This document shows positions 57,501-64,000 of a stretch of DNA of 64,000 nt, one piece after another. The DNA comes from Tomocerus qinae (Eukaryota > Arthropoda > Collembola > Entomobryomorpha > Tomoceridae): positions 88,102,001 through 88,166,000 of the forward strand of contig CM034546.1 of the NCBI GenBank assembly GCA_020055645.1, read 5' to 3'. The translations under genes and the position numbers were made by a program. Numbering within the stretch: position 1 is the stretch's first letter; each line of letters begins with the position of its first letter. A model generated the notes under the pieces. It searched no databases. It had not been told where the DNA came from and saw nothing but the letters and a program-made list of their open reading frames with translations.

Positions 57501-60500
57501 TTTTCATTGTCTATCTTAATATATTTTGATTTTCTGTTGCTTTTCATAGTCAACATTAATCAATTTTGATTTTCTGTTGATTTTGATAGCCAACATTAAT
57601 TAATTTTGTTTTTCTGCTGATTTTCATAGTCAACATTAATCGCTTTTGATTTTATGCTGATTTTCATAGTCAGCAACTACATATTTTGATTTTCTATAGA
57701 TTTTCATAGTCAGCAACTACATATTTTGATTTTCTATAGATTTTCATAGTCAACAATTATCTATTTTGTTTTTCTGTTGATTTTCATAGTCAACATTAAT
57801 CTATTTTGATCTTCTGTTGATTTTCATTGTCAATCTTAATCTATTTTGAGTTTCTGTTGATTTTCATTGTCTATCTTAATATATTTTGAGTTTCTGTTGA
57901 TTTTCATTGTCAATCTTAATCTATTTTGAGTTTCAGTTGATTTTCATTGTCAATCTTAATCTATTTTGAGTTTCTGTTGATTTTCATAGTCAACGTTAAT
58001 CTGCTTTGATTTTCTATTGACTTTGATGGTCAACATTCATGCATTTTGATTTTGATACTCAATATTAACCAATAAATATGAAAATAAACCTATTTCTATT
58101 ATTCTACTAAAACTGAGTACACGGTTCCTTCACTCAGGCGAGCTTCTGTTACGGCTTGCCGTAGGTTTTATTCCATAACCAGTTTTTACTGGTTTTATTG
58201 GCTTTACTATAAAATTTCAATGTCGATACAAGCGGTAGGATATATTTTATACTATCCGTTAACAATTTATAGGAAACGCAATTGAACTGTTTAAGGCCTT
58301 TTTTCACTTTGACTATGAAAATGAAGAAAAAGTGAGCGCGCGGTATCTAAGCAACCAATAAACCGATTTGAACCAAAATCAATAGGGATCGTCACCAGTC
58401 CATAGGCATTGTTTATGGCAAGTTTGGTCAATATCCGTCATCGCATTCGAAAGTTATCGTGGGGACGGACAGACGTACGGACGGTACAGACGTACAAACG
58501 GACGACTGTGCGGTTCTATAAGCTCGCTTCCTCAGGCGAGCTAAAACTGAGGTATCAGGATGTAACTGAGCGAATTTCAATCAGTTATCCGTAATTTAAC
58601 AAAAGTTGATAGACGTGAATCATGACGTTGCCCAAAGTAGCTGTCCAATTACCGACCCTACTGTTGATGAAATACCCTCCTATTATTCGTGTGTGTTGCA
58701 AGGAATTGTAGATTACCGTTATCAAGGTGCCATAGGACCTTATACGGAAAGTTCGGAGAACATAATTTCTGCTATAGACAGTATTACTTAGTTGTCTAGA
58801 ACCTATATACCATACCCATTGTCTAGCAAATGGGTATAGTATCGTTAGCTCTAAAACCTACAGCAAGCCGTAACAGAAGCTCGCCTGAGTAAAAGGGACC
58901 GTGTGCACATTTTGGTTGTAATAATAATAGAAATAAATTTATTTTGATTATTAAAGTAAGCAGTAATTCAAACTAGAATATTTAATTCATAATTCAATAT
59001 AAAAACCAACAGAAAATCAAAATAGATTGATGTTAACTATCAAAATCAACAGCAAATCAAAATAGATTGATGTTGATTATCAAAATCAACAGAAAATCAA
59101 AATTGATTAATGTAGGCTATGAAAATCAACAGAAAATCAAAATAGATTAATGTAGGCTATGAAAATCAACAGAAAAATCAAAATAGATTGATGTTGATTA
59201 TCAAAATCAACAGAAAATCAAAATTGATTAATGTTGATTATGAAAATCAACAGAAAATCAAAATTGATTAATGTTGATTATGAAAATCAACAGAAAATCA
59301 AAATTGATTAATGTAGAATATGAAAATAAGCAGAAAATCAAAATTGATTAATGTTGATTATGAAAATCAACAGAAAATTAAAATTGATTAATGTAGACTA
59401 TGAAAATCAACAGAAAATCAAAATTGATTTATGTTGATTATGAAAATCAACAGAAAATCAAAACTGATTAATGTTGACTATGAAAATCAACAGATATTCA
59501 ATCTTGATTGATTATGAGTATTAAAATCTACAGAAAATTAAAATCGGTTAATAAAGATTATCAAAATTTAAAGGAAATCAAAAAATGGAAATTTGACTAT
59601 AAAATTGAATAAAAATCCAAAATAGATTTTTTTCAATCGTATAATAGTTATTTTCCGGTTTAATTTGCTTTATTATAAAATCTCAAATTTGGTAGAAGCG
59701 GAGTGAAATGTTTTATACTATCCTGCTAACAATTTATAGGAAACGCCATTGAACTTTTTAATGTCCATTTAATGCCAAATTTTCTCTTTGACTATCAAAA
59801 TGAAGACAAAGTGAGCGCGCGTTATCTCAGCAACCAATGGACCGATTTACCCCCAATTCAATAGGGATCGTCAGTGGTCCATAGGCATTGTTTTTGCTAA
59901 GTTTGGTCAACATCCGTCATTGCTTTCGAAAGTTATCGTGGCGACGGACGTACGGACGTACGGACAGACTGTGCGGTTCTATAAGCTCGCTTTCTCAGGC
60001 GAGCTAAAAATGGCTCCTGTTTGCCTGAAGAAGGCAGCTTATAGAATCGCACAGTCCGTCCGTCCGTTCGCCAACACTGTAACTTTTGAAGGCAACGTCG
60101 GAAGTTGACCAAACTTGGCAAAAACAATGCCTATGGACCTGTGACGAACCCTATTCATTTTGGTTCAAATCGGTCAATAGGTTGCTGAAAGCAGAGCTGA
60201 GCCTGACATGCCGTCCTCTCAAATCCTAGGCTATGAGATGCCACTCTCGTAGCCTAGACTGTCACGGTGACATCCTATGTCCTCTCACGGGCTACGACAC
60301 CTATACCACCAAGCACTATTCAGACCCTATAAAATTTAATGCTGCCATTTTCAGCTGTCGACCACCACTAAAATCATTTTTAACTTACCTGCATTTGGAT
60401 AGCATAAGACGTATGCATTGGTCATCTCACCCATTCTTTCGATATATGGTCGCATTTCAGACGCTCCCAGAGCACAGTTGAGACCTACACTAAAGTCAAA

Positions 60501-61784
60501 CACTAAAAGATATTATTAACTGTTGTATTAATTTTTGGTTAATTATTAAAATATTATTAGTACCATAGCGGGTTTGAATGAGAAACGCTTATGATGAATG
60601 CGTCCCCTGTTTGTCCTGACAGAGTTCGTCCGCTTTTGTCAACAATCGTTCCAGAAATCTACACAACAAATAGCACTATAATGTATAATTACCAACAATA
60701 TACCCAAGTCTAACCAATTAAACCTAACACATAAGGTGTTAATAACAGTAAGATACCAAAATAGGGCATGGAGTGTATCCTTCCTCGTCAAAAAGTTCCT
60801 GGATAGCATATAGAGCAGCTTTTGAGTTAGCAGTGTCAAATATTGTTTCAACCAATAATAGATCAACGTTTCCGTCCAGCAAACCCTTAGCCTGCTCTTT
60901 GTAAGCATCCTTCAATTCGTCAAATGCTGAAATAACACAAAATTAAAAATAAACTATGGCATCTACCGCAATCGGGTCAACGCCAATAACAAGTGATGTC
61001 TTGCTTAGCTTATATTCTTACATTACTATATTAATCAATTGAAATGGGCACCTGGCCCCCGATTTTGCTTATTTACTATCACCACCATATTTCTCTTTAC
61101 AAAGTGAGATGTTATTGTTAAGGTAAGTGATAAAATGTTTCAAAATGTACATACTGATATTTCGGTAATGAGGTTTTTCGACAGATGGAGAAATAGATAG
61201 AGTACGGTTAGTAGGTCCCAAAGCTCCAGCTGTAAGAACCAAATAGTTAACATTACAAATGTAGTGACAGTTCGAGAATGAATTTAGATCAAAGAAACAT
61301 TATCATTGCAATACTGACCCACATATTTGCGAGTTGCTGACGGATTGTCATCGACGAACTCTTTAACTGCCAGTCTAGCTACTTTGGCGGACTCCAAATT
61401 GAGTTCATAGGCGAGATGTTCCAGTCCATAATCGGACTGGGCAATTCTTGTCCCACTGAAAGTGTTAGTCTCTACTATATCAGCCCCAGCATTCAAATAA
61501 GCCTATAAAGTTAAAATGGGATCATCAAGTCCAATGGATTCATTTGCCTTTTATAAAAATCTACTTTTTAAGCTTACTTTGTGAATATCAATGATTATTC
61601 TTGGCTGTGTTATGGACAACAGGTCATTGTTGCCCTTCAAGCTCCTTTCATGACCAAGAAACCTTTCACATCTGAAATCTTGTTCTTCTAATTTATGTCG
61701 CTGAATCATGGTCCCCATTGCTCCATCGATGATTAGAATCCGTGATTCCAAATCAAAAATCAGTTCCTCTGATTTCGACTTCAT
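51593..61784 (-). CDS. MTR: Cobalamin-dependent methionine synthase
   Basis: Transfers methyl from 5-methyl-THF through cobalamin to homocysteine, in the cytosol. 24 exons give about 1253 residues (human 1265): 61784-61578, 61502-61319, 61229-61155, 60926-60757, 60658-60564, 60489-60389, 56760-56631, 56544-56349, 56252-56112, 56002-55817, 55730-55551, 55471-55355, 55281-55171, 55089-54970, 54855-54625, 54540-54373 (plus/minus one base), 54301-53927, 53829-53674, 53605-53412, 53332-53199, 52326-52158, 52076-52058, 51975-51791, 51709-51593. Homocysteine domain: [14 protein letters not shown] and zinc cysteines in GLNCALGA (249) and [11 protein letters not shown] (312, 313). Pterin domain: [14 protein letters not shown]. 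Cap: [21 protein letters not shown]12 domain: [15 protein letters not shown] with the cobalt-ligand His near 765. Activation domain: [15 protein letters not shown] and [14 protein letters not shown] (SAM binding). All catalytic elements are intact. Confidence 0.96.
52058..52076 (-). other. 19-nt microexon of MTR (exon 22)
   Basis: CAG|GGAATCCGACCCGCACCAG|GTAAGT on the minus strand encodes GIRPAP plus the first base of the next Gly; it holds part of the RPAPGYP SAM-binding loop. Skipping it would shift the frame. Confidence 0.9.
52409..53177. mobile_element. GG-type element in MTR intron 20, beside a splice donor
   Basis: Ends GGCTGGATTTAGGCAGCGGG and ...CCGCTGCCTAAATCTAGCC; flanked by AAAGTTAT (52401-52408) and AAAGTTAC (53178-53185), seven of eight alike. 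Arms are built of GTTGCCCCAATG/CATTGGGGCAAC-type units. Its edge lies about 20 bp from the exon 20 donor at 53197-53198. Confidence 0.88.
56980..58545. mobile_element. Helentron-like element, head-to-head copy C
   Basis: Starts AAAACCTACCGCAAGCCGTA, runs through 40-bp units in one direction (about 57110-57480), then units in the opposite direction (about 57490-58085), then a complementary stem-loop end GGCTTGCCGTAGGTTTTA at 58170, followed by a normal opposite terminus (58190-58545, ending TCAGGCGAGCTAAAA). The two stem-loop ends facing outward make a large inverted repeat. Confidence 0.65.
58853..60008 (-). mobile_element. Helentron-like element, full copy D
   Basis: Same architecture and orientation as copy A: AAAACCTACAGCAAGCCGTA, GCTCGCCTGA, about 14 units of the 40-bp repeat (58985-59520), GCTTTCGAAAGTTATCGTGG and TCAGGCGAGCTAAAA. 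It is inserted in a sequence (TGTCTAGCAAATGGGTATAG, GTTAGCTCTAAAA) also present at about 20665, which there reads on without it. Confidence 0.68.
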
Positions 61785-63168
61785 TTTTATTTCTAGAAAT
61801 AAAAATGAATGATTTAATCAATTATTGTCAATCGAATATTTAGATATATTCATAAAACATGATCATAATAATGGATAAATGTATTTCAGAAAAAATTCTC
61901 AAAGCAGACAAAACAAATATTTAGAATTTCATAAAACATTTTAAGTTTTAAGAAATATAATAATAATTTTTAAATTTATCATATCAAAATTAAAACTATA
62001 TAAATAAATGTTGCTATTTACGTCAATATAAATATATAATGTCTTCCCCTTTCTACAATTTTTTCTGAGACTGATAGTGTGTGATTATTCTGTGATCTGT
62101 TTGTCATACTTTGTAACTTCAAACTTAACAACTTGACATGAAATTAACAATAAATTCAAAATTGTAAGCAATGGTACAGATCATAAACTTGTAAAAAGGA
62201 ATAAAGGACGAGAGTTAGCCTGCCCCTGCCGTAATCCCCTTATTATAACCTAATAACTAAAATAATCCTACCCATGACCCATGTAAAAGTATACTCCCAG
62301 CGTCCCAGTTTTACGTGGTTTTACTACAAGTATACTAATAAGTACTCCATTAATATTCCTTGCAATCTGCAATACAAATGATAATACATTAAATGATGAA
62401 TGATAATTGCTTACATCGCTTAGCTAAGGTCCAGCGTCAACGACTGTTTTCAAAGCAAAATAACACCGACCGTTTTTTATGGTTTATGACTTCTTGTTCT
62501 GATTGGGTATGGTGTAATGTATGAGTAAAGTTAATTGTGCTGGAGACTCAATCTTGTACCACCTGTTGCTTGTTGATCTATTTATTTAGAATAATATACA
62601 ATACACAATACACAAATCAATCGCGAAGAATCACGTTCTAGACTCCTTTCAGCTATGTGAGCTTCGGATACTACTATCTTGTATTTGTGTTGCATTGCTG
62701 GAACATGCTGGAACGGAACCGTATGTGAGTTTAGCAATTTTTTTGGTGAGCTGCTGTGCTATTGTGATTTTGTGATGTTCAGTTCTAGATCATCTATTTT
62801 CTGTTTGTTCTAGTTCTAGCTGTCTCACTGCGTCACTGCTATCATTATAATAACAGAAGTTGGTCAGAAAGTCAGAATGAAACGGAATAGTTGAATCGAA
62901 AATCGAATGCACAAAATATTTTATACACCATTAACCTACTTTGAACTTGAAGTCGTATCGTAACGCGTATTTAAACAGTGGAAGGCAGACTTTTCATGCT
63001 TGTTGGAATATTCCCATACTGCTTGGGAGCCAGGAGCAAGAAAAGAATACTGAGAAGCGAATAGCTAGATTGGAATTATTCGTATAGAATTCATTGAAAG
63101 TTTTATAGCCCTTTAAAATAGCTTGGATCCTTTTACTTGCCAATAACATCATAATATTATATTATAGC
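61785..63168. other. MTR upstream region
   Basis: AT-rich, no repeat and no gene recognised. It should contain the MTR promoter and 5' UTR. 62640-63110 is slightly richer in unique-looking sequence but lacks a convincing open frame on either strand. Confidence 0.4.
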
Positions 63169-63386
63169 CAAGGAGCTTTAACTGGTTGGGTGGGGTATCC
63201 CTTGGTTTCTCTTCGGCTGTTTTTTCATCAATTTTTCATAAGGAGGGTTCAGTTTGGCACTTAGCGTGAATATCTATTTTTCGTCCCTTATCCGATTGTT
63301 GCCAAAGACAATTGGTAAGATTTGTCCCTTATAGATATTGAATGTGACTATCTGAACCCTCCTGTTAAAGCTGTTTACACTCCTTG
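63169..63386. mobile_element. hAT-type MITE with exact 8-bp target duplication
   Basis: 218 bp, CAAGGAGCTTTAACTGGTT at the left and ...TTTACACTCCTTG at the right, flanked by ATTATAGC at 63161-63168 and 63387-63394. Same family as 49522-49972, but without the nested foldback. Confidence 0.93.
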
Positions 63387-63394
63387 ATTATAGC

Positions 63395-64000
63395 AACTTT
63401 TCCATTATTTATATGCTATATTTCTTTTTAATATTCTATTTTCCTTGGTTACACCATTAATATTTTTTGGGAATAATACCTGCAAGTCCCCTACGCGGAT
63501 AGTAATAAAATTTATACAATGAGCAGGCCAGTTGAAAAAGTTAAAGTTTCAGAAAACGGCTGAATTTTTCATTTATTATTATTCGAAATTGCTAACTCCA
63601 ATGGACCCGACCGACCTAGCTGGGGTATACTACACCGTTGCTCTACAATTTGCACACACACTTTGCAATTTCTATAACTCAACTGTAAAACCTCCTAAGG
63701 TCATGGAAACCGATGCAAAGTGCAAATTGGTATTCAAACTTAATTTTCGTGGCCAGTTACGCTTCCAAAACTTTATCCCATTGTCCCGAGTTCCTGGACA
63801 AAATTTTTCAAAGTGCAAAATAACGGCGTAATACGCCCATTGGTCGGCTTCAGCTCAATCAATATTTCTGTTTTAACCATCTAAAGAGAAGCTAAACCAA
63901 CCAGTTGAAATGTTTTGAAAAACCTTGCATTTGGAACTGCCTTTTAGAAATGAGTATTTTAGGGAATCAAATAAGCCTATTTTTTCAAAAGAGAGACAAT
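63395..64000. other. Window end, no recognised gene
   Basis: A 99-codon open frame (63532-63831) lacks an ATG start in that frame and shows no domain I know. Left uncalled. Confidence 0.35.

Larger units (their letters stand above)
56832..60306. mobile_element. Composite inverted-repeat block filling MTR intron 6
   Basis: About 115-bp outer arms (56832-56947 and 60190-60306) mirror each other: CCTATGTCGTAGCCCGTGA, GATGTCACCGTGACAG, CTACGAGAGTGGCATCTCAT and AGAGGACGGCATGTCAGGCT. Between them lie two or more Helentron-like copies and a truncated end (60018-60190, CGCACAGTCCGTCCGTCCGT). No exon is visible in the block; exons 6 and 7 of MTR flank it. Confidence 0.8.

Noticed and set aside
63532-63831. 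99-codon plus-strand open frame
   Set aside because: No ATG in this frame, no known domain, no splice or poly(A) support.

Overview
This is a eukaryotic, AT-rich genomic window, most likely from an arthropod. The genes have many short GT-AG introns plus a few very long ones, and about three quarters of the sequence is transposon-derived. I favour a springtail-like or other non-drosophilid arthropod because of the B12-dependent methionine synthase, a single-copy-style F-box/LRR gene and TTAGG-like telomeric motifs. That placement is an inference, not something the sequence proves.

Layout. 1-9573 (+): the 3' two thirds of ELP2, the WD40 subunit of Elongator, 9 exons in view. 9906-13542 (-): an ATF2/ATF7-type bZIP factor of two exons whose 3' end faces that of ELP2; the two poly(A) signals are about 60 bp apart. 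13543-23100: intergenic repeats, including a PIF/Harbinger region holding a DDE transposase (17287-18664, +) and a convergent Myb/SANT partner gene (18730-19707, -). 23104-32674 (+): XRCC6/Ku70 in 10 exons, the last cut off by a 5.6 kb repeat-filled intron. 33931-49256 (-): one F-box/LRR gene of 7 exons over 15 kb, stitched together from splice phase, with two introns over 6 kb. 51593-61784 (-): a complete methionine synthase (MTR) in 24 exons, one of only 19 nt. 61785-64000: upstream flank of MTR.

The mobile fraction can be resolved well. Several hAT-type miniature elements have 8-bp target duplications that can be read directly. A second set of elements begins with GG, also has 8-bp duplications, and has palindromic interiors. 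A Helentron-like family carries a 40-bp minisatellite core, subterminal inverted repeats and a terminal stem-loop; it occurs at least four times. In the F-box gene's third intron a palindrome of about 3.2 kb carries one insertion in each arm. The opposite arm preserves the empty site in each case, so the order of events can be read from the sequence.

The host genes are unrelated housekeeping functions (tRNA wobble modification, stress transcription, DNA-end repair, ubiquitin targeting, one-carbon metabolism). I see no functional cluster; the common theme is tolerance of long inverted repeats inside introns.
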